This document shows, in pieces, positions 5,866 through 14,760 of a DNA stretch of 48,680 nucleotides. The translations under genes and the position numbers were made by a program. The stretch lies in IMG/VR virus record IMGVR_UViG_3300044612_003865, positions 1 to 48,680 of that record, one strand, 5' to 3'. Numbering within the stretch: position 1 is the first letter of the stretch; the number at the start of each line of letters is the position of its first letter. The notes under the pieces were generated by a model, which worked only from the letters and a program-made list of their open reading frames with translations, had not been told where the DNA came from and did no database searches. The DNA is from a virus.

Positions 5866-8800
5866 TTAACTGATCATCCCGCTTTGGCGGATATTGTTGA
5901 TGGCATCGCCGGTTTCTTCGAACTCGCCGTAGATAACATTGGCGCGGATGGGCTGGTTCAGCCTATCGAGCAGGGCAAGCATTACGCGGGTCTGCATATC
6001 CATACTGCCACCACCGGCGCCGCTTACTGCAGCAGGGTCGCTGTTGCTTTGCGGACTAAAACCACCTTCGGCAAAATGGGTGCGTTGGGGTTGCTTATGA
6101 AAAGCCGGTACATTTAGTATTGCATGCCGGTTGGTGTACCACCTCGGTAATGGGCTGCTATCCTGCGCCCATCCCTTTTGTATAAGGGCATCCACAATAG
6201 CCCGGTTGCTGCGGTACACTTTGCGGCTAATGATTGGCTCACCACCTTCCATTTCGCCTACATGGCGCCCGGTGTTGTTATCAATAATAGCAAGGCCCCC
6301 CTGCTTATGGCTAGGGCCATTGGGTACAAAACCACCCTGTGCAAACTCCGGCGGGCGGCTGCTGCTTATTTTGGCAATGCTGCCGGCAGTTTGCAGGCCT
6401 AATAATGCTAGCAGGGGAATGTTGGCCGGAAAGCCAGGCTTAGCCCACAGCTTGATGGCACCGGCGGCAGCATTGATCAGTACTTCGGATATGCCTATTA
6501 TTTGGTTGCGCTTATGTTCCTTCCTGGCTATTTTGGCCTTTTCGCGCTGCATTTTTTCTTCCAGGTTCTGGCTGCGTATGTAGTAATCCTGCTCGCTGAT
6601 CAGCTTTTGCTTAAGCATGCTATCGAGCTGCTGCTGCTCCTTATTAAACCCGGCTTCAATTTTATTGAGCTTGGCCTGCTCAAAGCTGCCAATGATATCG
6701 GACACGGAGGAATAAACCTGTTTAACCTGGTCGAAATATTGGATGTACAGGTTTAATTGTTCTACAAGGTTTTGTTCCTGACGTTCTTTGTTTTTTTGTA
6801 GGAATTGTAATTCTACCAAATCAATACTCTCCCCCTTATCCACAGCGGCTTTTAATGCTTCCTGTTTTTCTAAGTCGAAGGCTTTTTGCTCTGCCTGCTG
6901 TTTTGCTAGTAACCGCTTTAAGGTGGCTTTAAATTCGTAATCGGATGTAGTATTTATTACATCAATCTGTGCCTGGGATATTTCGTCCTGAATTTGTTTT
7001 TTTACTTTTTTCTCAACCTCGCCAGCCCGTATAAGTTCCGCTTCTTTAGATTGTTTTTGGCTGTTTTTATCGGCATCAATCAGGCTTTTGTATTCCGATT
7101 CCTCAACAGCCCGGTTAAATTCATTGTTAAGCTGCCTAACATCTTCCAGCAAAGAACGCAATATGCGTTCGCGTAATTTGATATCGCTTCCGGCTTTGGT
7201 AAATAATTGCTCATACCTGCCGGCTATTTGTGCCAGCCGCTTTTCGTAAGGCGCAAGGGTGTTGAGGAAAAGCTCCTGTTCTATTTTTTGTAATTCTTTG
7301 GCAAGGTCCTCGAGTTCTTTTTTGCGCCGCTCGGCTTCTATTTGGGCTGCGCTTTTACCGGAGCGAACTTTGCCGGCAGCGGGATTGCTTTTTTTATCGC
7401 CAGAAGTAAGTGCCTTCCCGGTAGGAGTATCTACAAGGGTATCGGCAGGTAATATCAAATCCAGTTTTCTGGTTGCTGCTTTATCCACTGCACCTGGTAT
7501 CTCAGTAATTCTACCAAGTGCTTTGTTAATTTCTGTTACTGCTTTTGCCATATCGGCGGGTAAGTCTATGCCATATTTCTTTTGCAAAATCTCTGCATTT
7601 TCCACCAATTCAATTTGTACTTTTCTTTGGTTTTGGATGAGGTTTTTAGTAATCTGCTCTGAGTTTAAAGACCCGTTTTCAATTTCATTTTGAATTCTTG
7701 TTGTTTGCTGTGCCAGCCACTTAACAATGTATTCGTTTCGGTCGGTAAGGCTATCAATGGCATCAGCTTCCAGTTCGCGTAAAAATTCTTTATTTCTTGA
7801 TATGTAGCCAGTGAGCTTCTCTTTATTAATATCAAGCGCATTACCATATTCATCAAATGCGCTGGCAGCCTCTGGTACCAAGTTTGTTATGGAGTTAATT
7901 ATATCGCGCAGCTCTGCCTGTTCTGATGCGTTGAGGTCGGTACGTCCGGCAAGTTCGTCATAGCGGGGAATAAGTTTGTTTACCTGATCCTCAACTGCCT
8001 GAAATTGTTTGGTGGTTCGGTCAAATTCATTGTTGGCCTCGTCGCCGGCTTCGGTTACTTCATTTAGCCAACCAATAAAGCTGGAGGTAGCATCGCGCAA
8101 GGTGCTGCTGTTGAATGCCGCTGCAAACTTTTTGCCAAGCTTATCTACCTGTGCGCCAAGGGTTTCATTTTTGGTATTGAATTCGGCTAGTATAGAGCTA
8201 TTGCTTTTCAGGCTTTGGGTTGCGAGGTCAATTTTTTCGCGCACCAGCCCACCATTGGCGGCAAGCTTGCTGAGTAGTTCACTTACTCCTGCACCTTCGG
8301 TACCAAGGTCATCCAGCACTTTGGCAAAGGCTGTGTTGCTGCCTGCTGCAGTACTTGCGTTTTTGGCTACCAATAAAAGTGCATCGTTTATGTTGGTGTT
8401 TACGAGCTCCCCAAATTCGGTGGCGCTTACGCCGGCTACCTCGGCAAAGGTTTCGGTATCGCTTGCCATTTTTTGGAGGAGCTTAATATAGGCAGTGGAT
8501 CCACGCTCTGTATTAATACCAAGTTCCTGAAAGGCTGCTGCAGTACCCAATATTTCGCCACTGGTAACACCAAAGGTTTGGGCAACTCCGGCAATGCGGT
8601 TGGCAATATCGCTAACCACAGGGCCGGTGGCAAGGCCTTTGGCGCCAAGTTCGTTTATGGCGTTGGCTATCCTGGTTACATCGGTGCCAAAGTCTTCGGT
8701 TTTTATATCGCCCAGGTTGTTTCGAAGGATTTGGAGCACATTGCTGATCTCCTGTGCATTGCCGCCAAACTCATCGCCAAGTGCTACGTTGATCAGGTCC

Positions 8801-9480
8801 AGCGCTTTTACATTGGCAACGGTGGCTGCTTCGCCGGCTTGCCCGAGGGCTACGGCAATATCGCGCAGGGCGGTGGTGGCGGTACGGGTGTTTATTTTGC
8901 CAAGCTCGGTATTGAGTTTTTCTACTTCTGCTTTGCTGAGCCCGGTTACTTTTTGAATATTGGCAATTTCATCGCTTAGTTTGGCAGCACCTTTTATGGC
9001 GCCGGTAATAGCACCGGTTACGGTTTCGGTAATGGCGGTAATGGTATTGCCAACGGTAACGCCAAGTGCCACGGTTTTAATTTGGGAAAAAAGGCTATTG
9101 GTGGCCGCACGAAAGCCGGTAACCTTTGTTTTCATTTCATCAAACACCTGCCCTGCCTGCTTAAACCGGTCGAAGGTGGCAGCATAGCGCGGGTTATCGG
9201 TGCTCATGCGTTCAAGCTCTTTGCGCAGGTTGCTTACCGCGGCCTGTGCCTGCCGGAAGCTCGGGGCCATTTTGCCACTTACTACCTGGCTCAGCTCATC
9301 AATGCGGCCTTTGGTGGTGCCAAGCTTACCAATTTGCTCCGCCATATCGCGGCCAGCTTTGGTGCCTTTTTCAATTTCTTTCTCGAGTTTTTCGGCACTG
9401 GCGCGTAATTTTTTTAGGGCGGCGTCGGCTCCGCTTTCGTCAATTACTATCTGCAGGCGGCGTTGTACTACTTGTGGCAT
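5866..9480 (-). CDS. Tail tape measure protein
   Basis: A 1204-aa protein, the longest in the window. The N-terminal 130 residues are helical and charged. Residues about 150-430 match the TP901/PhageMin_Tail tape measure pattern (glycine/alanine-rich, LSDEIANIQKVTGLSKAEVE, GQAGEAATV, AGVSATEFGEL). Lys/Glu-rich coiled coil covers about 700-1000, followed by a hydrophobic stretch (IIGISEVLINAAAGAIKLWA, near 1015). It sets tail length and is threaded through the tube during infection. The hairpin repeat at 9498 sits just upstream of an A-rich leader and the ATG. Confidence 0.93.
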   Translation of the reverse strand: MPQVVQRRLQIVIDESGADAALKKLRASAEKLEKEIEKGTKAGRDMAEQIGKLGTTKGRIDELSQVVSGKMAPSFRQAQAAVSNLRKELERMSTDNPRYAATFDRFKQAGQVFDEMKTKVTGFRAATNSLFSQIKTVALGVTVGNTITAITETVTGAITGAIKGAAKLSDEIANIQKVTGLSKAEVEKLNTELGKINTRTATTALRDIAVALGQAGEAATVANVKALDLINVALGDEFGGNAQEISNVLQILRNNLGDIKTEDFGTDVTRIANAINELGAKGLATGPVVSDIANRIAGVAQTFGVTSGEILGTAAAFQELGINTERGSTAYIKLLQKMASDTETFAEVAGVSATEFGELVNTNINDALLLVAKNASTAAGSNTAFAKVLDDLGTEGAGVSELLSKLAANGGLVREKIDLATQSLKSNSSILAEFNTKNETLGAQVDKLGKKFAAAFNSSTLRDATSSFIGWLNEVTEAGDEANNEFDRTTKQFQAVEDQVNKLIPRYDELAGRTDLNASEQAELRDIINSITNLVPEAASAFDEYGNALDINKEKLTGYISRNKEFLRELEADAIDSLTDRNEYIVKWLAQQTTRIQNEIENGSLNSEQITKNLIQNQRKVQIELVENAEILQKKYGIDLPADMAKAVTEINKALGRITEIPGAVDKAATRKLDLILPADTLVDTPTGKALTSGDKKSNPAAGKVRSGKSAAQIEAERRKKELEDLAKELQKIEQELFLNTLAPYEKRLAQIAGRYEQLFTKAGSDIKLRERILRSLLEDVRQLNNEFNRAVEESEYKSLIDADKNSQKQSKEAELIRAGEVEKKVKKQIQDEISQAQIDVINTTSDYEFKATLKRLLAKQQAEQKAFDLEKQEALKAAVDKGESIDLVELQFLQKNKERQEQNLVEQLNLYIQYFDQVKQVYSSVSDIIGSFEQAKLNKIEAGFNKEQQQLDSMLKQKLISEQDYYIRSQNLEEKMQREKAKIARKEHKRNQIIGISEVLINAAAGAIKLWAKPGFPANIPLLALLGLQTAGSIAKISSSRPPEFAQGGFVPNGPSHKQGGLAIIDNNTGRHVGEMEGGEPIISRKVYRSNRAIVDALIQKGWAQDSSPLPRWYTNRHAILNVPAFHKQPQRTHFAEGGFSPQSNSDPAAVSGAGGGSMDMQTRVMLALLDRLNQPIRANVIYGEFEETGDAINNIRQSGMIS

Positions 9481-9497
9481 AAGTTATTTTTTTGAAA

Positions 9498-9517
9498 GGT
9501 TGGTGGGGACACCAACC
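9498..9517. repeat. GGTTGGTGGGGACACCAACC hairpin repeat, copy 1
   Basis: An 8-9 bp stem with a GGGA loop between the 157-aa gene and the tape measure. In the minus-strand transcript it precedes the A-rich ribosome-binding region. Confidence 0.9.
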
Positions 9518-9552
9518 ATTAATACATTGATTTATGATTGGCTGGCGCATGC

Positions 9553-10026
9553 CTATGCATTCCAATCGGTGGCATCGTACTCGTAACGTGTGGTGGTAAA
9601 GCGTAAGGAGATGCGCCATCCGTAGGCGTTTTCGTCTTCGAGGCCAAGCGGGTCCAATTGCACGTTGTCATCGAGGGCATTTATCAGCTCGCAGCTTATT
9701 CCATAATCGGCATCGTGTACCAGGCGGCTGATGATTTGCTCCGCTATTTGCAGGGTGCGCCGGCGGGCGGTGCGTATGTTGGTTTCCAGCGATCCGCTTA
9801 GTGGTACCTGCTGCCTTAGCTCCAGCACACTGTTCCACTGCTGCAGGCTTTCGGCCTGGGTGGCTGCAAAGAATTCGCTATGCACTACGTAAGTGCCGGC
9901 CATATTGCTCATGCGCTCGGGTGCCGGCAGATCGCTGCCAAAGCGTACCAGCTTTTTTTTGTTTGATGCCATCTCCACGTTTGCATCGAGGAGGGCTTCT
10001 AAATAATCTTCGTAAGCTTCTAACAT
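9553..10026 (-). CDS. Tail-module protein of unknown function
   Basis: A 157-aa acidic protein directly upstream of the tape measure gene. The C-terminal half (LSGSLETNIRTARRRTLQIA) and the final RISLRFTTTRYEYDATDWNA suggest an alpha/beta fold. The position between the tail proteins and the tape measure suggests a tail completion or chaperone role, but no motif proves it. It is flanked on both sides by GGTTGGTG hairpin repeats. Confidence 0.65.
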   Translation of the reverse strand: MLEAYEDYLEALLDANVEMASNKKKLVRFGSDLPAPERMSNMAGTYVVHSEFFAATQAESLQQWNSVLELRQQVPLSGSLETNIRTARRRTLQIAEQIISRLVHDADYGISCELINALDDNVQLDPLGLEDENAYGWRISLRFTTTRYEYDATDWNA

Positions 10027-10042
10027 AAATTATTTTTTTTAT

Positions 10043-10062
10043 GGTTGGTGGGGACACCAACC
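10043..10062. repeat. GGTTGGTGGGGACACCAACC hairpin repeat, copy 2
   Basis: Intergenic between the 293-aa and 157-aa genes, followed in the minus direction by an A/T-rich leader and the ATG at 10026. Confidence 0.9.
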
Positions 10063-10089
10063 ATTAGTGAGAATGATGATTAATCCAAG

Positions 10090-10971
10090 CTAGCCTTCGG
10101 CTGCGCTCAGGGCTGTGCCAGGATGAACGGATTCCACGCGTTCAGCCTGGCGTTCTGCTTCTATAATGCTTTCGTTTAGTTCCATTAGTATGGTGCTTAC
10201 ATAGGTATTTTCTACCTCGGTAAAGGTGCCAAAGTGGCCATCTTTAGCCACCTGCCGCATTACGCTCCACATGCCGTACACGCTTTCGTTGCCGCTATCG
10301 CCGCTATCGCTAAATACGCGGGGGTTTTGGTCTATCAACTGCTTGCGCATGCTGCCGTACATGATGGCTATGGCCACGCGCTTTGCTAGTGGCCACCCCT
10401 CTATGTGCTGCAGGTGCTGCGCGCATAGGTTGGGGTCGAATGCCTCGCGCCGGTCGGCAGGGGTGGGGGCGCTGCCTGCCGGGCGATACAGCACACTTAC
10501 CAGTTTATTTAGGTTAGCGGCATCCGCGTTTTGCTTCCATTGGCTAAAATAGCTTTCGGCATATACAAACTCGCCCATCCGCAGGTTATCGAGGTAATCG
10601 CTTGGGCCGTAGTACTTGCCAATGTTTGGCAACAGGTTTTTGGTGAGGTCGCATTCGGCAAAAAGAAAAGTGGTAAGTTCTTCGGCGGCTGTGGCAAGTC
10701 GCTCGGTACGGTCCATGGCCGGGCCAAAGCTTGATCCTATTTTTTTGGTGCGGATAAAGCGGATGGGGTTGTAGCGCCACCATCCTATTATATTGGCCAT
10801 TTTTAGCCATCCCCACCCGGTGAGGATTTTCAGCAGCTTAATGCGCTTTTGCTCGTTGGGGCCCGGCTGCAGCAATAAGGTATCTACCACCTGCACGTAT
10901 TGGCGGGCGGTTAGTTCATCCCAGGAAGATGGGAGGGAGGTGAAGGTGCCGGAAAGGAAGAGGTCGTTCAA
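10090..10971 (-). CDS. Tail-module protein of unknown function
   Basis: A 293-aa protein. The start is taken as a TTG at 10971 (NDLFLSGTFTSLPSSWDELT follows) preceded by an A-rich leader. Longer frames run back through two hairpin repeats and are artefacts. It contains WDELTARQYVQVVDTLLLQ, SDYLDNLRMGEFVYAE and AIAIMYGSMRKQLIDQNPRV. I recall similar proteins in Bacteroidota phages between tail tube and tape measure, where chaperones are encoded. No frameshift product was identified. Function inferred only from position. Confidence 0.65.
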   Translation of the reverse strand: MNDLFLSGTFTSLPSSWDELTARQYVQVVDTLLLQPGPNEQKRIKLLKILTGWGWLKMANIIGWWRYNPIRFIRTKKIGSSFGPAMDRTERLATAAEELTTFLFAECDLTKNLLPNIGKYYGPSDYLDNLRMGEFVYAESYFSQWKQNADAANLNKLVSVLYRPAGSAPTPADRREAFDPNLCAQHLQHIEGWPLAKRVAIAIMYGSMRKQLIDQNPRVFSDSGDSGNESVYGMWSVMRQVAKDGHFGTFTEVENTYVSTILMELNESIIEAERQAERVESVHPGTALSAAEG

Positions 10972-10990
10972 TTTATTTTCTTTTTTAAAT

Positions 10991-11010
10991 GGTTGGTGGG
11001 GACACCAACC
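10991..11010. repeat. GGTTGGTGGGGACACCAACC hairpin repeat, copy 3
   Basis: Lies 19 nt upstream of the TTG start of the 293-aa gene. A second copy (11106) lies in the same intergenic stretch. The DNA between them has short ATGTAGTG-type direct repeats. Confidence 0.9.
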
Positions 11011-11105
11011 AATAGTGGGAATATTGATGATTTGGCTGTTGGCGGTGTGCTTTTGATGTAGTGAAATGATGTAGTTGATGTAGTGTAATGATGTAGTGTT
11101 TATAT

Positions 11106-11125
11106 GGTTGGTGAGGACACCAACC
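11106..11125. repeat. GGTTGGTGAGGACACCAACC hairpin repeat, copy 4
   Basis: Ten nt after the stop of the 340-aa gene on the minus strand. The loop is GAGGA instead of GGGGA; the stem is intact. Confidence 0.9.
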
Positions 11126-11134
11126 ATTAAAAAA

Positions 11135-12157
11135 CTACATTCTGAATATTTTGCGGGTGCTGTTTCCGGTATCCGGTTTGTAGGCATCGGGGCCTTTGTA
11201 CAGGTCGCTTGTAAAGAAGGTGGGCCACAGCTCGGCGGTGGCAAGTGTTTGCAGGTACTTGATGGCGCGGCGCATGGCCTGTTCGCCATCGGCTTCGGCA
11301 CGCTTTTGCAAAAGGCCGGCTTGCTGGGCCGTTACGTTTACCTCGGCTGGTGTGCTTTGGGCGCCACCACCACCGGCAGCATTAATAATGGTAAAGCCAT
11401 CGGGGCTAATACGGTACGGCAGCTTTTGCACGGCCTTGCTGATGGTAAGGTTGGCGGCTGCATAGCGCAGGCTGGCAAGCAGCTTGATGCTATGCAGCGA
11501 GGGCTCGGCTTCGGCAAGCAGTTCGGTTAAAAAATCCTCTCCAATGGCCGGGGTAATGTATTGCTGCACCACTTCGGTAAGTAGTGGCTGCAGGTGAATG
11601 AATGTGCGGAAGGGCTGCCTTAGCTGAAAGAAGGTGGCAAACTGTGCGCCGTTGGTAAACAGTTGCGCGGCCCGGTTATCCTGGATATCCGTATTTATAT
11701 CGGTATAGTCCTCGGCATTTGCGTATAAGTACGCAAGCATTACCTCCAGGGTGTGGTAGGCACGCTCCTCGAGGAAGGCTTTCATTTCGTCGTACTGCCA
11801 GCGGTAAGCGGTGGGCATGCCCTCGCTTGTGGTTTGGCGGATGCCGCTGCTGGTAAGGCGGGTATGTATGGCCGGTAGATCGCTCAGGTAGGCAAATGCG
11901 GCAAGCGGCTTTTGCACCATGGGTAACAATGCTAGCAGGTGTTCATCCGGTACCGGGTTGGGTGGATCGTCTTCGCCGGGCGCGGGCAGGTTTAAAGTAT
12001 CAAGTGTTTCATCAAGCGCATCGTACAGCGCCTGCCCAATGGCCGGGATAATAAACTGCTGCTCGGCAGTGGCAATGTCGGGGAGTTGGCTGTCTTCGTC
12101 GAGCATGCTTACACGAAGTCCGGAATCGGATATTTGCTGGAAGGTTCTTATTAACAT
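11135..12157 (-). CDS. Virion structural protein, DUF6712-like (tentative)
   Basis: A 340-aa protein starting MLIRTFQQISDSGLRVSMLD. It has an acidic Pro-rich loop near residue 60 (APGEDDPPNPVPDEH) and a C-terminus with AEADGEQAMRRAIKYLQT and LWPTFFTSDLYKG. The length and composition match a Bacteroidota phage structural family I tentatively place as DUF6712. It opens a transcription unit after the terminator at 12313. Its leader contains a CCCCTCTCC hairpin repeat and a TTCATCA repeat. It could be a head-tail or tail-tube protein. Confidence 0.65.
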   Translation of the reverse strand: MLIRTFQQISDSGLRVSMLDEDSQLPDIATAEQQFIIPAIGQALYDALDETLDTLNLPAPGEDDPPNPVPDEHLLALLPMVQKPLAAFAYLSDLPAIHTRLTSSGIRQTTSEGMPTAYRWQYDEMKAFLEERAYHTLEVMLAYLYANAEDYTDINTDIQDNRAAQLFTNGAQFATFFQLRQPFRTFIHLQPLLTEVVQQYITPAIGEDFLTELLAEAEPSLHSIKLLASLRYAAANLTISKAVQKLPYRISPDGFTIINAAGGGGAQSTPAEVNVTAQQAGLLQKRAEADGEQAMRRAIKYLQTLATAELWPTFFTSDLYKGPDAYKPDTGNSTRKIFRM

Positions 12158-12187
12158 GATTTATGAATGATGAATGATGAATAATGA
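12157..12187. repeat. TTCATCA-type intergenic repeat
   Basis: Tandem ATGAATGATGA-like units immediately upstream of the minus-strand ATG at 12157. Confidence 0.6.
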
Positions 12188-12189
12188 TT

Positions 12190-12257
12190 GGGCCTCACCC
12201 CCGGCCCCTCTCCGGGGGAGAGGGGTGCCCAGGTGTAAGGGGTTAATTAATTTTTAG
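12190..12257. repeat. CCCCTCTCC hairpin repeat, copy 1
   Basis: A GC-rich hairpin (CCCCTCTCC ... GGAGAGGGG) embedded in a unit of about 65 bp that also has a GGGGTT-ATTAATTTTTA tail. The same unit occurs at 34743-34813. This hairpin type is widely dispersed in bacterial genomes. Confidence 0.75.
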
Positions 12258-12312
12258 AGGTATCTAAATGCAATGCAGGCAAGTTGGTGAAAGGTTGGGA
12301 GGTGCGAAAGGA

Positions 12313-12344
12313 CAAAAAAAAGGCCCCCCATCTGGGGAGCCTTT
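12313..12344 (-). terminator. Intrinsic terminator after tail tube gene
   Basis: On the minus strand an AAAGGC-CCCCA type stem with a 2-4 nt loop is followed by TTTTTTTT. It lies 25 nt downstream of the tail tube stop and splits the capsid-tail genes into two transcription units. Confidence 0.85.
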
Positions 12345-12369
12345 GGTGGGGATGCTCTTATGGTAACTA

Positions 12370-13194
12370 CTATGGAGTGGTTACGTTCAGGTAAATGTAA
12401 GCGCTGCTGTTGAACCCGGTGGCTGTAGCCTGTACCCTGATGAAATAGGCGGTACTGGTAGTAAGGCCGGTAATGGTAATATCGCTTGTGGCGCGGGTGG
12501 TGTTTACTACGCCGGTGGTAAAGAGCGAGTTGGTAGCAATGGTTACAATGTACCCTGTTGCGTCGTCCACATCGGCCCAGTTGAGCACAACACCGGTGGC
12601 GGTAAGTGCGCTGAGGCTGAGGGTACCAGGTGCATCCAGCGTAGGATCTTCGTTGGCCATTGTGATATCGCCTTCGTAAAAGAATTTGTCGCTGCTTTCT
12701 ACAGTGAACTCGTATTCTTTAAATCCACCGGCGCCTTTGCTGCCTGAGCGGAAAGAAAGGCCGCTGAGTACTGCAGGAGTACATGCGCTACCAAACTGTA
12801 CATAACGATCAACACCGCAAACCGGATCGTTGAAAATAAAGATACCATCTTCGTTGGCGGCATTTTCGAACCATTCGTTGATCTGAGCGCTGTCGCCCTT
12901 TATGATCACCTTCATTTTGTAGTTGATCACCTGCCCGCCTGCTTCGCCTGCAGCATCGGCGGTACCATCCAGGCTTTTTGCTTTTGCCTGTAGGCTCATA
13001 AACCCACCGTTGGTAGGAAATGTGTGGTTGGCGGTAATTGTTTTACTTGCTCCCGGCGTGGTAAATGGCGCGGTGGGTATTGCAATGGTTGTAAAATCGC
13101 TGGTGGGGCTCCAAAGCACAACATCGCTATGGCCCGGCTTTTTGTCTGCGGCGGCAATTACTGTGGAGGTAATGCTGCGATAATTTATAGACAT
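12370..13194 (-). CDS. Major tail tube protein with C-terminal FN3 domain
   Basis: A 274-aa protein from the ATG at 13194 (MSINYRSITSTVIAAADKKP). Upstream in-frame codons come from a hairpin repeat. Residues 1-185 fit a phage tail tube protein (YKMKVIIKGDSAQINEWFEN, GGFKEYEFTVESSDKFFYEG). Residues about 190-274 form a fibronectin type III domain (LSLSALTATGVVLNWADVDD, then ATGYIVTIAT). FN3 domains on tail tubes decorate the virion surface and may bind cell-surface glycans weakly. A strong terminator follows, which would allow high expression. Confidence 0.8.
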   Translation of the reverse strand: MSINYRSITSTVIAAADKKPGHSDVVLWSPTSDFTTIAIPTAPFTTPGASKTITANHTFPTNGGFMSLQAKAKSLDGTADAAGEAGGQVINYKMKVIIKGDSAQINEWFENAANEDGIFIFNDPVCGVDRYVQFGSACTPAVLSGLSFRSGSKGAGGFKEYEFTVESSDKFFYEGDITMANEDPTLDAPGTLSLSALTATGVVLNWADVDDATGYIVTIATNSLFTTGVVNTTRATSDITITGLTTSTAYFIRVQATATGFNSSAYIYLNVTTP

Positions 13195-13222
13195 GGTTTT
13201 TAAAAAGTTGTGTGGTTTGCAT

Positions 13223-13242
13223 GGTTGGTGGGGACACCAACC
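13223..13242. repeat. GGTTGGTGGGGACACCAACC hairpin repeat, copy 5
   Basis: Between the stop of the 130-aa gene (13259) and the start of the tail tube gene (13194). Confidence 0.9.
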
Positions 13243-13258
13243 ATTAAGCAACCCACGG

Positions 13259-13651
13259 TTAGCTGATTTTTTTAATTGAGGTGCTGTTGTTTGCCACCAG
13301 CCAGTTCAGAATAGTAGAATTACCCAGCGAAGCGTGCAACTGATCATCCACCAAAGCCTCGAGTGCGGTACGCTTGCCTACGCCTTTTACATACAAGTTG
13401 GCGGCTGCCATTTGGTATGTGCCACCATCTACCTCAAAGGTTTCGGTGGGTATGCCGGCGGCGGGTAGCTTGCCCGGATCGGGTGTGGTGTGTACAATGC
13501 TATCGTAAGCCTGCTTTAGCTGCTCGTGTTCGATGAGGAGCTTTTGGTAAGCGGCTTCGAGGTCGGCTTTATTGTGGTTGGTGGGGACACCAACCACTGT
13601 AGCGGCTTCGGCTTTCGGCTTTTTGCTGGTAGTCTTTTTTTCTGTTGACAT
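13259..13651 (-). CDS. Head-tail region protein carrying an in-frame hairpin repeat
   Basis: A 130-aa protein with a Lys/Thr-rich N-terminus (MSTEKKTTSKKPKAEAATVV), a helical stretch (EAAYQKLLIEHEQLKQAYDS) and a compact C-terminal domain (VDGGTYQMAAANLYVKGVGK). The codons for VVGVPTNHN come from a full GGTTGGTGGGGACACCAACC repeat, inserted in frame in the linker. No later ATG precedes the C-terminal domain. It sits between capsid and tail tube, so a head decoration or completion role is possible. Function unknown. Confidence 0.65.
   Translation of the reverse strand: MSTEKKTTSKKPKAEAATVVGVPTNHNKADLEAAYQKLLIEHEQLKQAYDSIVHTTPDPGKLPAAGIPTETFEVDGGTYQMAAANLYVKGVGKRTALEALVDDQLHASLGNSTILNWLVANNSTSIKKIS
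13576..13595. repeat. GGTTGGTGGGGACACCAACC hairpin repeat, copy 6, inside a CDS
   Basis: A perfect copy within the coding region of the 130-aa protein, read as Val-Gly-Val-Pro-Thr-Asn. It is the only copy of the family that is inside a gene. Confidence 0.9.
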
Positions 13652-13676
13652 GGTGCAGATTTATTAAACCTTTAGT

Positions 13677-13696
13677 GGTTGGTGAGGACACCAACC
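13677..13696. repeat. GGTTGGTGAGGACACCAACC hairpin repeat, copy 7
   Basis: Between the capsid stop (13711) and the start of the 130-aa gene (13651); same GAGGA loop variant as copy 4. Confidence 0.9.
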
Positions 13697-13710
13697 ACTA
13701 AAGGAAATGT

Positions 13711-14652
13711 TTATACCTGGTCGGTGGTGAACACGCTCTCCGGACGGAGGAAGTTGAGGGCGATGCTGTAATCGGTGTAGGCGTTTACAGCGCGCTTCAT
13801 ACCTTCTACCTTCATGGGGAGGTCGCCTTTTTTCAGCAGGCGCACCCTGTTTTGCGGCAAGGTTGCCCACAGCTTGGTGGCGGTGCCCATGCTTGGCAGG
13901 CCTACTACAGTACACTGAGGGAAATCGATCACACGGTCGAGGTCGGTTTCCAGCGCGTAGTTCGCGTTGTACTTGCTACGCTTGCCCTGGCGGTACTGCA
14001 GGTGCAGGTCTTCGTTCATGAAAATGTGGTCAATGCGACGGCGGTGCTCTTTTTCGATGCCGGCCACAAACTCTTCCACGTAGCTTACAAAATCTTCGGC
14101 ACCTGCAGGAACCGCGCCCATTGCGCTGATGTTGATGCGAGCTGCTTCGGTAGTAAACACTTCTTTGATACCATCCATAGCAGTGCTGATTGCACCGGCG
14201 GTACCAGGTGTGGGGGCTGCATGCACACCAAGGTAGGCTTCGTTCAGTTCGAAGTCTTCCATCATGCGGTTGCTTACCAGCTCCTCGAGCCAAAAGCGTA
14301 CAAAAGGCCACTCTTTGGGGTCCACTTGCTGACCTTCGAGGAAACCCAACCAGATATCGGCGATATCGTGCGGATTCTCTTCCACATCCACCTTCAGCTT
14401 AAACAGCGGAATGCTGTGCGGCTTAAATGTTGTGTTACCCAGTGGGGTAAATGCTTTTTGAAAGGGCTGCAGTACGCGGCTTACTTCGGCATCGGCCACA
14501 CGATAGAGATTGTCCATTGTGGGGCGTAATGCAAAATAACCGGCAGTGATGCTTGGGCGGTGCAGCTTTTGTGTAAGCCGGGCCATGTTTTGGCCTTCAT
14601 TAATGTAGTAGTTACCAAATTCGGATACTACATCGGTTACGGTGATTGCCAT
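13711..14652 (-). CDS. Major capsid protein (HK97-fold type)
   Basis: A 313-aa protein downstream of an S49 protease and a coiled-coil scaffold-like gene, the classical order for a capsid gene. It has the look of Bacteroidota phage major capsid proteins: an N-terminal arm (VSEFGNYYINEGQNMARLTQ), an E-loop-like region (PLGNTTFKPHSIPLFKLKVD), and a central domain with IDHIFMNEDLHLQYRQGKRS and VIDFPQCTVVGLPSMGTATK. The mature N-terminus after scaffold processing cannot be read from sequence. Hairpin repeats flank the gene on both sides. Confidence 0.82.
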   Translation of the reverse strand: MAITVTDVVSEFGNYYINEGQNMARLTQKLHRPSITAGYFALRPTMDNLYRVADAEVSRVLQPFQKAFTPLGNTTFKPHSIPLFKLKVDVEENPHDIADIWLGFLEGQQVDPKEWPFVRFWLEELVSNRMMEDFELNEAYLGVHAAPTPGTAGAISTAMDGIKEVFTTEAARINISAMGAVPAGAEDFVSYVEEFVAGIEKEHRRRIDHIFMNEDLHLQYRQGKRSKYNANYALETDLDRVIDFPQCTVVGLPSMGTATKLWATLPQNRVRLLKKGDLPMKVEGMKRAVNAYTDYSIALNFLRPESVFTTDQV

Positions 14653-14726
14653 TTTTTTGAAATTTTAGATGAGTAATGAAAGCTTTTCGGCTACCGGCCG
14701 GCGGTTTTTATTTTTTTGCTTTAAAA

Positions 14727-14744
14727 GTTGGTGGGGACACCAAC
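14727..14744. repeat. GTTGGTGGGGACACCAAC hairpin repeat, copy 8
   Basis: A slightly shortened copy between the scaffold-like gene stop (14761) and the capsid start (14652). Confidence 0.85.
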
Positions 14745-14760
14745 CTTTAAATGCGCTTTA

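Noticed and set aside
6000-9480. Several plus-strand ORFs of 70-168 codons opposite the tape measure gene
   Set aside because: They are antisense shadows of a strongly coding minus frame, with hydrophobic low-information translations.
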